Part shown: positions 32,842 through 41,216 of the stretch, piece after piece | Layout of the letters: each line of letters starts with the position of its first letter | Position numbering within the stretch: position 1 is the first letter of the stretch | DNA from: an uncultured Mediterraneibacter sp. | GTDB lineage: Bacteria > Bacillota > Clostridia > Lachnospirales > Lachnospiraceae | Reading direction: 5' to 3' | DNA: 61,405 bases | Assembly (NCBI GenBank): GCA_944383695.1 | Contig: CALWQP010000016.1 | Location: forward strand, 1 to 61,405 | Notes under the pieces: generated by a model | Seen by the model: only the letters and a program-made list of their open reading frames with translations | What the model was told of the DNA's origin: nothing | Databases searched by the model: none | Program-made: the position numbers and the translations under genes

Positions 32842-34347
32842 GTGAAAAAAATAAAAAATATAAAAAATCTATTTCGTGCGGCAGGGACAAGGCACGGCGC
32901 ATACAGCGTAGGGCTGACCGTCCTGGTGCTGGCAGTAGTGATCGTATTTAACCTGGTCGTGGGACAGATACCGGAAGCGTTCCGCAATATCGATGTGAGC
33001 AGCACGAAGATTTACGAGATTTCAGACACTACGACGGACCTGCTGGATGGTCTGGATAAAGATGTGGATATGAAGGTGCTTGCAGTCAGAGACGAGACAG
33101 ATGACAGGATCACGACATTTATAAGCAAATATGCGGCTCTGTCGGGAAAGATCCATGTAGAGTGGATCGATCCGGTCCTGCATCCGTCAGCGCTGACCGA
33201 GTATGATACAACGGAAAATACGATCGTCATTTCCTGCGAAGAAACAGGAAAGACGACGACAGTTGCTTTTACCGATATCCTTGTTATGGATGAATATTCA
33301 TATTATTACTATGGGACTGCTTCTTACACAGAATTTGACGGTGAAGGGCAGCTTACCAGCGCGGTCAATTATGTGACTAATGATGTGGAACGGACGATCT
33401 ATCAGACAGCAGGACATGGGGAAAGCAGTCTGTCAGCTACGGTCACGGATCTGATGGAAAAGAGCAGTTATACTCTGTCAGAAGTGAATCTGCTGATGAC
33501 GACTTCCATACCGGAGGACTGCGATCTGCTGTTCATGTATGCGCCCACATTGGATCTGTCCCAGGATGAGGCGCAGATGCTTGCGGATTACCTGGGCGCC
33601 GGAGGGAAGCTCATGGTACTGCTGGGGGACACCAGCCTTGCAGAGCTTACGAATCTGTCAGGAGTCCTCAGCACATATGGGATAACACCGGCAGAGGGAT
33701 ATATTGCGGATCCTTCGAGATGCTATCAGAACAATCCTTACTATATATTCCCGGAGCTCACCGTGTCGGGAGATCTGGCGGAGGGTATCTCATCCCAGAT
33801 GGTACTTCTGACGAATACCCATGGGATGACTCAGGCTGATCCGGAGCGGGATACTATCACTGTGACTCCGTTTATGTCGTCCTCGGAGCAGTCCTACGCG
33901 GTGACGGAGGAGACCCAGGAGCAGGGCTCTTATGTGCTGGGCGCGGTGGCGACAGAGACGGTCAGCGCGGCAGATGATTCAGAAGGTGATACTTCAGACA
34001 GCGGCATCGAGGAGACTGATGCTTCAGACAGCGGCACAGAGACGACCGACACCTCAGACACCGGGGAAGAGCTGGAAAGCCGTCTGACTGTCATCTCAGC
34101 AGCGAGCCTGATCGATCCGGCCATCACAGACACCTTTACCCAGCTGGAGAATACGCAGGTGTTCATGAATGCGGTCAGCGCCAATTTCGAGGGCGTGCAG
34201 AATCTTTCCATCGAGGCGAAGAGTCTGAGCGTGGAATATAATACAGTGCAGCACGGCGGACTGCTCAGCCTGTTGATGATCTTTGGCATACCGGCAGTGA
34301 TCCTGATAGGCGGATTCGCTGTATGGTTCAGGAGGAGAAAAGCATGA
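32842..34347 (+). CDS. GldG-family ABC-associated extracytoplasmic protein
   Basis: This 501-residue protein starts at GTG 32842 (site AGGAGG). It has an N-terminal membrane anchor (~22-43), a large outside domain of the GldG/IFT52-like type (VSSTKIYEISDTTTDLLDGLDKDVDMKV, then a region of alternating strands), an acidic Ser/Thr/Asp-rich insert (~370-410) with repeated DTSDSG-type units, and a C-terminal membrane helix ending RRRKA. GldG proteins work with GldA/GldF in ABC transport. The low-complexity insert is probably a flexible spacer. Confidence 0.83.
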   Translation: MKKIKNIKNLFRAAGTRHGAYSVGLTVLVLAVVIVFNLVVGQIPEAFRNIDVSSTKIYEISDTTTDLLDGLDKDVDMKVLAVRDETDDRITTFISKYAALSGKIHVEWIDPVLHPSALTEYDTTENTIVISCEETGKTTTVAFTDILVMDEYSYYYYGTASYTEFDGEGQLTSAVNYVTNDVERTIYQTAGHGESSLSATVTDLMEKSSYTLSEVNLLMTTSIPEDCDLLFMYAPTLDLSQDEAQMLADYLGAGGKLMVLLGDTSLAELTNLSGVLSTYGITPAEGYIADPSRCYQNNPYYIFPELTVSGDLAEGISSQMVLLTNTHGMTQADPERDTITVTPFMSSSEQSYAVTEETQEQGSYVLGAVATETVSAADDSEGDTSDSGIEETDASDSGTETTDTSDTGEELESRLTVISAASLIDPAITDTFTQLENTQVFMNAVSANFEGVQNLSIEAKSLSVEYNTVQHGGLLSLLMIFGIPAVILIGGFAVWFRRRKA

Positions 34348-35252
34348 TGAAGAAAAAGAGAGGGCTTTTCATTCTGGCAGGCGTCCTTGTGGCACTGCTG
34401 GCAGTCTATTTCGGACTGCAGGCATGGAATAAGAGTCAGGAAGAAAAGGAACAGAAGGAGAATGAAGCGGCGGTCGTACATGTGACAGAGACAGCCCCGG
34501 AGAATATTATTTCCATGAGCTTTGACGTTGGGAACGGAGAGATGGAATTTGTAAAAGAGGATGGCACATGGTATTATGCGTCGGACAGGGATTTCCCGCT
34601 GGCGCAGAGCTATCCTGAGGACATGGCATCAGCCCTGGGAGGCATTACTGCGGACCGGGAGCTGGAAGGCGGCGACTCCATGGCTGATTATGGACTGGAG
34701 GAACCTGTTTATACGCTGAGTTATACAGACACGGGCGGAAGCACCACGGAGCTGTATTTCGGAAACATGACCGGAGATTATTACTATGTGACTGTGGGCG
34801 ATGCCGGCAAGGTCTATACAGTGGCGTCCACAGTGATCGATTCCCTGAACCATACACTTGAGGATATGGCGCAGCTGGATGAATACCCCAGCATAGGCAG
34901 CGGCAATCTCGTGAGAGAAGTGATCACTCAGAATGGGGAGACGACGACTTATGACAGCGGGAATGAGGACCAGGCAGAAGACGTTACGGCAGTGGCGGGA
35001 GGTCTCGGCGCGGTTACACTCTCAGAAGCGGCGGACTATTCTGTGGCAGATGAAGATCTGGCGGGATTCGGGCTGGATGAAGGCGCTCGCACTACCGTAG
35101 AGGCCACCTATACTGAGGACGAAGAAGAAAAAGTGCTGACACTGTATATCGGAAACGAGGACGGAGACGGCAACCGGTATATGATGATAAACGATTCTCG
35201 TATCGTGTACCTGATATCAGATGAAATCTGCAATAATATCCTGAATCTATAA
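34344..35252 (+). CDS. DUF4340 extracytoplasmic protein
   Basis: This 302-residue protein has one N-terminal membrane helix (~6-24), then a soluble outside part with two repeats of the DUF4340 beta-alpha module (around DYGLEEPVYTLSYTDTGG and GFGLDEGARTTVEATYT). It overlaps the GldG-like stop by ATGA and follows an AGGAGG site. DUF4340 proteins accompany GldG systems; the job is unknown, perhaps periplasmic-side assembly or substrate capture. Confidence 0.85.
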   Translation: MMKKKRGLFILAGVLVALLAVYFGLQAWNKSQEEKEQKENEAAVVHVTETAPENIISMSFDVGNGEMEFVKEDGTWYYASDRDFPLAQSYPEDMASALGGITADRELEGGDSMADYGLEEPVYTLSYTDTGGSTTELYFGNMTGDYYYVTVGDAGKVYTVASTVIDSLNHTLEDMAQLDEYPSIGSGNLVREVITQNGETTTYDSGNEDQAEDVTAVAGGLGAVTLSEAADYSVADEDLAGFGLDEGARTTVEATYTEDEEEKVLTLYIGNEDGDGNRYMMINDSRIVYLISDEICNNILNL

Positions 35253-35334
35253 TTTAATTGAATTTTAATTGACTTTACCCGGAAAACAGAGGAAAATATA
35301 TCCCAGATTTGAATGCGAAAAGGATGGATAAATA

Positions 35335-35742
35335 ATGAAAGAAAAATTCATACGTTTTATGCAGGGAAGATACGGAGTTGACCAGCTCTCTAAATTCCTC
35401 CTTCTCTTAGGGCTTATTGCTGTAGTCATATCCTCGATGTTTATGAACAATGTCGTGGGGGTGATCTTTTACATACTGGGATGGGCGCTGGTCGTCTGCT
35501 GTTATTTCCGGGTATTTTCCAGAAATGTGCAGAAACGTTATGCGGAGAACCAGGCTTTTCTTGCTAAGACATACCGCGTCCGCAGTTTCTTCCAGAGGCA
35601 GAAAAATATCTGGCAGCAGCGCAGAGTGTATCATATCTATACATGTCCGTCATGTAAGCAGAAAATCCGGATTCCGAGAGGAAAGGGCAGGATCGAGGTG
35701 CGCTGCCCGAAATGCGGAGCCACGTTTATCAAAAAGAGCTGA
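35335..35742 (+). CDS. Membrane protein with C-terminal zinc ribbon
   Basis: This 135-residue protein has two membrane segments (~20-36 and ~40-60), a basic stretch and a C-terminal zinc ribbon with CPSC...CPKC (CPSCKQKIRIPRGKGRIEVRCPKCG, two CxxC pairs near 103-106 and 124-127). It resembles small uncharacterised membrane zinc-ribbon proteins of Clostridia. Function unknown; the ribbon may bind nucleic acid or protein on the cytoplasmic side. Confidence 0.78.
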   Translation: MKEKFIRFMQGRYGVDQLSKFLLLLGLIAVVISSMFMNNVVGVIFYILGWALVVCCYFRVFSRNVQKRYAENQAFLAKTYRVRSFFQRQKNIWQQRRVYHIYTCPSCKQKIRIPRGKGRIEVRCPKCGATFIKKS

Positions 35743-35812
35743 TGCGCAGAAGCGGTTTCTGCTGAGGCGGCGGATATTATATGGCGATATTATATTTCTA
35801 GTGTAAAATAAG

Positions 35813-35856
35813 GCGGGGGCGCCCGGGAGTTATAAAATATCTCCCGGCACACCCGC
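35813..35856. terminator. Bidirectional terminator between convergent genes
   Basis: GCGGG (35813-35817) pairs with CCCGC (35852-35856) and CCGGGAG (35823-35829) with CTCCCGG (35841-35847). T-rich tracts occur on both sides, at TTTCTTTTTT rightward and TTATTTTAC leftward. It serves the zinc-ribbon gene and the oppositely directed hydG. Confidence 0.75.
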
Positions 35857-35882
35857 TGTAATATCGGTTTCTTTTTTACATG

Positions 35883-35930
35883 CTTCTAAAGTTATATGTC
35901 TCTAAAATCATAAGCTTCTAAAATCAGAAC
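35883..35930. repeat. Three imperfect 16-bp tandem repeats at the hydG 3' end
   Basis: CTTCTAAAGTTATATG, TCTCTAAAATCATAAG and CTTCTAAAATCAGAAC follow each other with exact 16-base period. The last copy contains the hydG stop codon. Probably slippage-derived; no function seen. Confidence 0.6.
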
Positions 35931-37345
35931 CGGAAATCTCTCCGGTTATCCTGCTGGATAAGGCGCAGGTTCTCAAGGACAACTGCCCTTGCCTTTTCAT
36001 TCGGCACGTTCAGTACTTCTTTATCGATCAGTTTATCCCCGATTGCCTTCGTCTCAGGGGACGCATAATCCATCAGATACTCTTTTAATGTCATCAGGGC
36101 GTTGGGATGGCAGCAGTTCTGGATCTGTCCGCTCTTGCACAGGGACATGAAACGGTCTCCGGTGCGTCCTTCACGGTAGCATGCAGTACAGAAGCTGGGA
36201 ATATAGTCCATCTCCATGAGCCAGCGCACCACTTCGTCAAGGGTGCGGTTGTCGCTGACGTCGAACTGTTCGGATTTCTTATCTTCCGGTTCCGGCTCAT
36301 AATAGCCGCCTACGCTTGTCCTTGAGCCGCCGCTGATCTGGGAGACGCCCAGGTGCAGGACGCGCTCGCGTGTCTTCTGGTTTTCTCTTGTAGAGATGAT
36401 CATGCCTGTGTACGGAACGGAGATGCGGATGCAGGCAACGATCTTTGCAAAGGTATCGTCATCAATTCCATTGTCAAAGTCATCCGGGTTGATGTCATCC
36501 GCATGTTTCAGCCGGGGTACGCTGATCGTGTGCGGTCCCACGCCGAACGCAGCCTCCAGGTGCTCTGCATGCATGAGCAGCCCTGCGAATTCGTAACGGT
36601 ATTTGTCCAGACCGAAGAGCACGCCTAAGCCTACGTCATCGATGCCGCCTTCCATGGCCCGGTCCATTGCCTCTGTGTGATAGTTATAGTCATGTTTCGG
36701 CCCTGTGGGATGGAGCTGGAGATAGCTCTCCTTGTGGTACGTTTCCTGGAACAGGATGTATGTTCCGATCCCCGCCTCCTTTAACAGACGGTAGTTGTCA
36801 ACGGTCGTTGCCGCGATATTGATGTTCACGCGGCGGATCGCGCCATTTTTGTGCTTGATGCTGTAAATGGTCTCGATGGATTTCAAGTAGTAATCCATTG
36901 TGTTGCGGACCGGATCCTCCCCGGCTTCCAGCGCGAGACGCTTGTGTCCCATATCCTGAAGCGCGATGACTTCCCGGCGGATGTCTTCCTGGGAGAGCTG
37001 CTTCCTGGGGATGTGCTTATTCTTTGCATGGTATGGACAGTAAGTACAGCCGTTGATACAGTAGTTGGACAGGTAGAGCGGCGCGAACATAACGATACGG
37101 TTTCCGTAGAAATCTTTTTTGATCTGTTCCGCCAGCTTATAGATCTCCTGGTTCTTTTCTTCGACCGGACAGGCGAGGAGCACGGAGGCTTCCCTGTGGG
37201 AGAGGCCTTTGCGCTTTTTAGCCTTTTCGATGATAGAGTCAATGAGCTGTAGGTTCTCCTTGTTCTCATCCGCGTAAGCCAGTGTGTCCAGGATTTCTTG
37301 GTGGTTGATAAAATCATCCGCGCATTTTGAATTTACATCGTACAT
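35924..37345 (-). CDS. hydG: [FeFe]-hydrogenase maturase HydG
   Basis: This 473-residue radical SAM enzyme cleaves tyrosine to make the CO and CN ligands of the hydrogenase H-cluster. The radical SAM cluster ligands are Cys96, Cys100 and Cys103 (CINGCTYC), and the C-terminal auxiliary cluster motif CX2CX22C is present at Cys386, Cys389 and Cys412. It lies 26 bases after hydE on the same strand. HydF and the hydrogenase itself are not in the window. Confidence 0.95.
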   Translation of the reverse strand: MYDVNSKCADDFINHQEILDTLAYADENKENLQLIDSIIEKAKKRKGLSHREASVLLACPVEEKNQEIYKLAEQIKKDFYGNRIVMFAPLYLSNYCINGCTYCPYHAKNKHIPRKQLSQEDIRREVIALQDMGHKRLALEAGEDPVRNTMDYYLKSIETIYSIKHKNGAIRRVNINIAATTVDNYRLLKEAGIGTYILFQETYHKESYLQLHPTGPKHDYNYHTEAMDRAMEGGIDDVGLGVLFGLDKYRYEFAGLLMHAEHLEAAFGVGPHTISVPRLKHADDINPDDFDNGIDDDTFAKIVACIRISVPYTGMIISTRENQKTRERVLHLGVSQISGGSRTSVGGYYEPEPEDKKSEQFDVSDNRTLDEVVRWLMEMDYIPSFCTACYREGRTGDRFMSLCKSGQIQNCCHPNALMTLKEYLMDYASPETKAIGDKLIDKEVLNVPNEKARAVVLENLRLIQQDNRRDFRF

Positions 37346-37371
37346 TGTATGTATTCCTCCTTTTCGGTGTG

Positions 37372-38415
37372 TTATCTGTTCAGTGAATCGCCCCGAGCTA
37401 CGGTGACGTGATATCCGATCGACTCCATCCGTGAATTCAGATCCTTCAGGCTTTCCGCCGCTTCACTCCCTGTACAGAGTTTGTTGTCATACAGCAGATA
37501 TTTCTCCCTGAACTGAGCGGGGGAGAGGTTCGGCATCACCACGTTTGCCCCGGCAAGTATGCCCTGTTCTCTTCCATTCGGGGTAATGGAGCCCAGCGCT
37601 GTCGTGGATGGCAGCAGGACTTTCGGGAGCAGGAGGCGGATCAGGCCCAGCATGAAAAGCGTCAGTTCCGGGGTTCCGGCTTTTTTGTCTGAAAAAGGCG
37701 TGTCGTGATGGGGGATAAAGGGGCCGATCCCGACCATCTGGGGATTCAGTTTTGTCAGGAACAGCATGTCATCTGCAAGGTTTTCTGGTGTCTGGAAGGG
37801 AGAGCCTACCATGAATCCGGTGCCCACCTGGTAGCCCAGTTCCTTCAAGTCCCACAGACATTTCTGACGGTGCTCCGCGCTCAGAGAGGGGGGATGGAGC
37901 ATGCCGTAATGCCTGCTGTCATAGGTCTCGTGCCGGAGCAGGTAGCGGTCTGCGCCTGCTTCCCGCAGGATGCGGTAACTCTCCCGGGAACGCTCCCCCG
38001 CAGAGAGAGTGATGGCACAGTCCGTCCATCCGGAACGGATAGAGGCCACGATGTCTGCCAGCCGCTCATCTGTGTACCATCCGTCCTCGCCGCCCTGGAG
38101 CACAAAGGTGCGAAAGCCCAGCTCATATCCTTGGGCGCAGCACTCAAGAATATCTTCTTTGGACAGCCTGTAACGGTCTGCATTGTGATTGCCTTTTCTG
38201 ATGCCGCAGTAATAGCAGTCGTTTTTGCAGTAGTTGGTAAACTCGATGAGTCCCCGGATGTACACATCATGTCCATAATGGCGGATGCGGATTTCCCGTG
38301 CACGCTCCAGGAGATACCCGGCAGTCTCGGGGGTCCTGTTCCGGATAAGTTCTGTCCACTCCTCCCGGGTCAGGGAGCGGTCCTGTTCCAGTTTGTCGAT
38401 GAGCTTCGTACTCAT
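37372..38415 (-). CDS. hydE: [FeFe]-hydrogenase maturase HydE
   Basis: This 347-residue radical SAM enzyme takes part in building the H-cluster 2Fe subcluster. The cluster ligands are Cys63, Cys67 and Cys70 (CKNDCYYC). Further family stretches are RYRLSKEDILECC and LQGGEDGWYTDE. The start overlaps the TM1266-family gene by 4 bases, and hydG follows. Confidence 0.93.
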   Translation of the reverse strand: MSTKLIDKLEQDRSLTREEWTELIRNRTPETAGYLLERAREIRIRHYGHDVYIRGLIEFTNYCKNDCYYCGIRKGNHNADRYRLSKEDILECCAQGYELGFRTFVLQGGEDGWYTDERLADIVASIRSGWTDCAITLSAGERSRESYRILREAGADRYLLRHETYDSRHYGMLHPPSLSAEHRQKCLWDLKELGYQVGTGFMVGSPFQTPENLADDMLFLTKLNPQMVGIGPFIPHHDTPFSDKKAGTPELTLFMLGLIRLLLPKVLLPSTTALGSITPNGREQGILAGANVVMPNLSPAQFREKYLLYDNKLCTGSEAAESLKDLNSRMESIGYHVTVARGDSLNR

Positions 38416-38660
38416 ATGTTTTTCCCATAAATCGTCTTCGTGCTCACTCCGGGCAGCATCCCCAGTTTGCCCGAAAGTGCGCTGATGACGTTATTTGGTG
38501 CATCCAGCGCCACGCTGATGACGTGGATGCCTTTTTCCCGGTAGGGAATCCCCATTCTGCCGATGACATATTCTCCGTACTGGCTCAGCAGATGGTTCAG
38601 CTCATCCACGGAATCTCTGGATTCCAGAATGATGCCGATCAGTGCGATCCTGTTTTCCAT
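38412..38660 (-). CDS. TM1266-family hydrogenase-system regulator
   Basis: This 82-residue ACT/NikR-like small protein matches the iron-only hydrogenase system putative regulator group (TM1266): MENRIALIGIILESRDSVDELNHLL-type N-terminus, a GRMGIPYREKGIHVISV core, and GKLGMLPGVSTKTIY near the end. It starts the TM1266-hydE-hydG operon. I chose the ATG at 38660, after AGGAGGACTGCTT. A leader of about 160 bases with an intrinsic terminator precedes it. Confidence 0.88.
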   Translation of the reverse strand: MENRIALIGIILESRDSVDELNHLLSQYGEYVIGRMGIPYREKGIHVISVALDAPNNVISALSGKLGMLPGVSTKTIYGKNI

Positions 38661-38693
38661 AAGCAGTCCTCCTAAAATTAAACCAACAAAAAA

Positions 38694-38819
38694 GCGCCTC
38701 ACAGGCGCAGTCCTATCAAAACAAAAGAGAGAAATCCCCTTTTATCTGTACAGTATTTGCGCCTTGCTGCTCAGGGAGCCCGCTGCGGCGGACGGCCTTT
38801 GCAGTCAGAACGAATGTCT
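38694..38819 (-). promoter_or_regulatory. Leader with terminator upstream of the hydrogenase-maturation operon
   Basis: On the minus strand, GCGCCT-GTG-AGGCGC (38708-38694) followed by TTTTTTG is an intrinsic terminator 30 bases before the TM1266 start codon, within the leader rather than after a gene. A GC-rich region upstream has hairpins CCGC-CGCA-GCGG and GCTC-CCT-GAGC. Its segment AGGCGCA (38764-38758) is complementary to the 5' terminator arm TGCGCCT (38709-38703), so an antiterminator can form. I do not recognise a known riboswitch. Confidence 0.55.
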
Positions 38820-38825
38820 GTTCAA

Positions 38826-38854
38826 AGTATAACATGCCGGGAGAAAATATACAA
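38826..38854 (-). promoter_or_regulatory. Promoter of the hydrogenase-maturation operon
   Basis: Reading leftward, TTGTAT (38854-38849) and TATACT (38831-38826) are 17 bases apart, placing the start near 38819 and giving a leader of about 160 bases. Confidence 0.6.
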
Positions 38855-38888
38855 TCAAATGTTTAAAAATACTTATGGCAATGCACCC

Positions 38889-39263
38889 TTAGGGATGCAT
38901 TGCCTCGTGTTCTTTTTTGATTTCGGCAAAACAGTCCGGCGCGGTCCACTCGCTGTTCGTGGGCGTGAGGATCGCCTTGTAGGGGAAGGGGCCTGCTCCG
39001 CATTTTCTCAAAGCGGCGAGCGCCTGATTGAGCCGGTTGTCGTCGAGGAAGCAGAAGACGAGCATGGAGTCCGGCAGTTCCGGACCGTCGTATGTGCCCT
39101 CGGCAGGGGGCATTTCTTTCATGCCTGCAAGGACGCCGAGAGGCTGGTTATAGTTTTCGCGTGAGACTCTTTTCAAACGAACCCGCAGAGGGAACAGCGC
39201 CATCTCGAGTTTCAAGAGCCTGTCCTTTTCCGGGGGATTGAAAAGTAAGATCGTTTCTTTCAT
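38889..39263 (-). CDS. DUF3783 protein
   Basis: This 124-residue protein starts MKETILLFNPPEKDRLLKL and ends EIKKEHEAMHP. The middle contains LDDNRLNQALAALRKCGAGPFPYKAILTPTN, a DUF3783 signature. It is small, has no membrane segment, and its function is unknown. ATG 39263 follows AGGAG with a suitable gap; open sequence further upstream is the leader. It lies upstream of the hydrogenase-maturation operon, also leftward. Confidence 0.8.
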   Translation of the reverse strand: MKETILLFNPPEKDRLLKLEMALFPLRVRLKRVSRENYNQPLGVLAGMKEMPPAEGTYDGPELPDSMLVFCFLDDNRLNQALAALRKCGAGPFPYKAILTPTNSEWTAPDCFAEIKKEHEAMHP

Positions 39264-39297
39264 ATCATAAATTCTCCTGATTCGTATTTGTATTCCG

Positions 39298-39366
39298 CAG
39301 AGATACCCCACAGGGGCAATCCCTGTTTTCGGGTAAGCCGTGCGGCTGATACTATCTCTCATTGTA
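39298..39366 (-). ncRNA. Structured leader of the DUF3783 gene (riboswitch candidate)
   Basis: On the minus strand, TACAAT (39366-39361) is a -10 element placing the RNA start near 39358-39354. The RNA folds as P1 AGAGATA (39359-39353) with TATCTCT (39305-39299), P2 AGCC-GCAC-GGCT (39347-39336), and P3 in which CCC pairs with GGG below a GAAA internal loop and ACAGGG (39326-39321) pairs with CCCTGT (39315-39310). That is a compact three-way junction ending about 25 bases before the ribosome site. No known class matches; a -35 element is weak. Confidence 0.5.
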
Positions 39367-39538
39367 GTGCAGAAAAGAGGAAAAGGGAAGGGCTTATGAC
39401 GCAAAAATAAAAATGCCTCAAAGTAAAGGCAGGAAAAATGAAACTGAAGCGGGAAAAATGAAACACAGAAGACAGACACGCGCGGGGAAAAAAATCATAT
39501 GATGAAAGTGAAAGATACTGTCGTTGGAGGAGAAAAAT

Positions 39539-39793
39539 ATGAGGCTCTGTGAATTAAGGGACAAGGAAGTCATCAATATCTGCAGCGGCAGACGGCTGGG
39601 ATGCATTGTGGACGTGGAGATCAATGCCTGCAGCGGCGAGGTGGAGGCGGTCATTATTCCCGGGCCGGGTAAAATCTGCGGTTTCCTCGGCACGGACTGC
39701 GAGTATGTGATCCCTTTTGCCTGCATCCGCAAGATCGGGCCGGATATCGTGATCGTTGAGATTCAGGAAGAAAAGTTTTTGCAAAAATTTTAG
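39539..39793 (+). CDS. ylmC: YlmC/YmxH family PRC-barrel sporulation protein
   Basis: This 84-residue PRC-barrel protein matches the YlmC/YmxH family of endospore formers: MRLCELRDKEVINICSGRRLGCIVDVEI, then GRICGFL-like and CEYVIPFACIRKIGPDIV. Its role is unclear; YmxH is produced during sporulation. ATG 39539 has a GGAGGAG site. It directly precedes nrdR. Confidence 0.87.
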   Translation: MRLCELRDKEVINICSGRRLGCIVDVEINACSGEVEAVIIPGPGKICGFLGTDCEYVIPFACIRKIGPDIVIVEIQEEKFLQKF

Positions 39794-39807
39794 CGATTGT
39801 GTATAAT
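39779..39807 (+). promoter_or_regulatory. Promoter of nrdR
   Basis: TTGCAA at 39779-39784, overlapping the ylmC 3' end, and a perfect TATAAT at 39802-39807 are 17 bases apart. Confidence 0.75.
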
Positions 39808-39863
39808 GAACGCAGACAGAAGAACAAGACTGATGTGAATGCAGAGAAAGGCGGAAAAAATAT

Positions 39864-40313
39864 ATGAGATGTCCTTATTGCGGCAACCCGGATACCCGAG
39901 TCATAGATTCCAGACCGGCGGAGGATAAGAGTTCTATCCGCAGGCGGCGTTCCTGTGATGAATGCGGGAGAAGATTTACGACATATGAAAAAGTGGAGAC
40001 CATCCCGCTGATCGTGATAAAGAAGGATAACAACCGCGAGCAGTATGAACGGTCCAAGATCGAGCACGGTGTATTGAGCGCGTGTTATAAGCGTCCTGTC
40101 CCTGCGGAAGCGATCCAGAAGACCATAGATGCCATTGAACTGGAGATATTCAACCGCGAGGAGAAAGAGATACCGAGCAGCGTCATCGGAGAAATCGTCA
40201 TGGAGAAACTGAAAGGTCTCGATCCGGTGGCATACGTCAGGTTTGCATCTGTTTACAGAGAATTTAAAGATGCAAATACATTTATGGACGAGCTTAAGAA
40301 ATTTCTGCAGTAA
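39864..40313 (+). CDS. nrdR: Transcriptional repressor NrdR
   Basis: This 149-residue repressor of ribonucleotide reductase genes has an N-terminal zinc ribbon (CPYCGNPDTRVIDSR and CDECGRRFTTYE) and an ATP-cone domain (~49-139). It senses dATP/ATP. No NrdR box pair was found nearby and no nrd genes are in the window. A terminator follows. Confidence 0.94.
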   Translation: MRCPYCGNPDTRVIDSRPAEDKSSIRRRRSCDECGRRFTTYEKVETIPLIVIKKDNNREQYERSKIEHGVLSACYKRPVPAEAIQKTIDAIELEIFNREEKEIPSSVIGEIVMEKLKGLDPVAYVRFASVYREFKDANTFMDELKKFLQ

Positions 40314-40361
40314 AGAGGACACAGCGTGATATCTTTGCGCGGATGCAGTTGTAGAAAGAAA

Positions 40362-40410
40362 CGAAATCAGCTATTCTTTTATTATGCAGGCAGAGCTGAT
40401 TTCGTTTTTT
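40362..40410 (+). terminator. Terminator of nrdR
   Basis: CGAAATCAGCT (40362-40372) pairs with AGCTGATTTCG (40394-40404), followed by TTTTTT. Confidence 0.9.
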
Positions 40411-40426
40411 GTATTCAGGAGGAAAA

Positions 40427-41164
40427 ATGCGTACTTATAAACTGACCATCGCCTATGACGGTACCCGCTACCAGGGGTGGCAGCGGCAGAGTAATACAGA
40501 CCGGACGATCCAGGGAATCCTTGAACGCGTCATTGGTGAACAGATTGGACATACAGTCGAGATAAACGGCTCCGGCAGGACGGATGCGGGCGTCCATGCA
40601 AAAGGGCAGACTGCCAGCATCGTCCTGACAGGGCAGCCGGAAGATGGGTTCTTTACGGAGAAGGTTAATCGATTCCTCCCGGAAGATATCCGCATTCTGA
40701 ATGCGCAGCTTGTGAAAAACGGATTTCACGCCCGCAAAAGCGCTGTGGGGAAGGTGTATGAATATCACATTGACACCGCAGAGAAGCCGGATGTGTTTAC
40801 AAGGCGTTACTGCTATCATTTTCCCCATGAACTGGATTTAAGGCAGATGCGCGAAGCGGCGGAATATCTGATCGGAACTCACGAGTTTCAGGCGTATACG
40901 GATAAAAAGGATGAGAACTCCACAAGGCGGACGATTTGTGATATAATGGTCAGCGGACAAGGCAGCAGGGTGACTGTCGAATACAAGGGGACCGGATTTC
41001 TTTATCACATGGTCCGCATTCTCACAGGCACACTGCTTGAATCGGGGACACATCAGCGTACGGCGCAGAGCGTGCGTGACGCGCTCCGGTCAAAAGACAG
41101 GGAACAGGCAGGGTTCCTCGCTCCGGCGAGAGGCCTGTTTCTGAAAGAAGTGTGGTACAGATAA
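40427..41164 (+). CDS. truA: tRNA pseudouridine synthase A
   Basis: This 245-residue enzyme makes pseudouridine at tRNA positions 38-40. The catalytic Asp lies in [13 protein letters not shown], and the [12 protein letters not shown] motif is at the N-terminus. [15 protein letters not shown] and [15 protein letters not shown] are also typical. ATG 40427 has AGGAGG upstream. A single truA here, away from its usual ribosomal-gene context, suggests this may be one of two paralogs. Confidence 0.92.
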   Translation: MRTYKLTIAYDGTRYQGWQRQSNTDRTIQGILERVIGEQIGHTVEINGSGRTDAGVHAKGQTASIVLTGQPEDGFFTEKVNRFLPEDIRILNAQLVKNGFHARKSAVGKVYEYHIDTAEKPDVFTRRYCYHFPHELDLRQMREAAEYLIGTHEFQAYTDKKDENSTRRTICDIMVSGQGSRVTVEYKGTGFLYHMVRILTGTLLESGTHQRTAQSVRDALRSKDREQAGFLAPARGLFLKEVWYR

Positions 41165-41216
41165 AGACAAGGCAGAAGAGGGATTGGCCCGGGAATCGGG
41201 CATAAGGAGGAAATGG

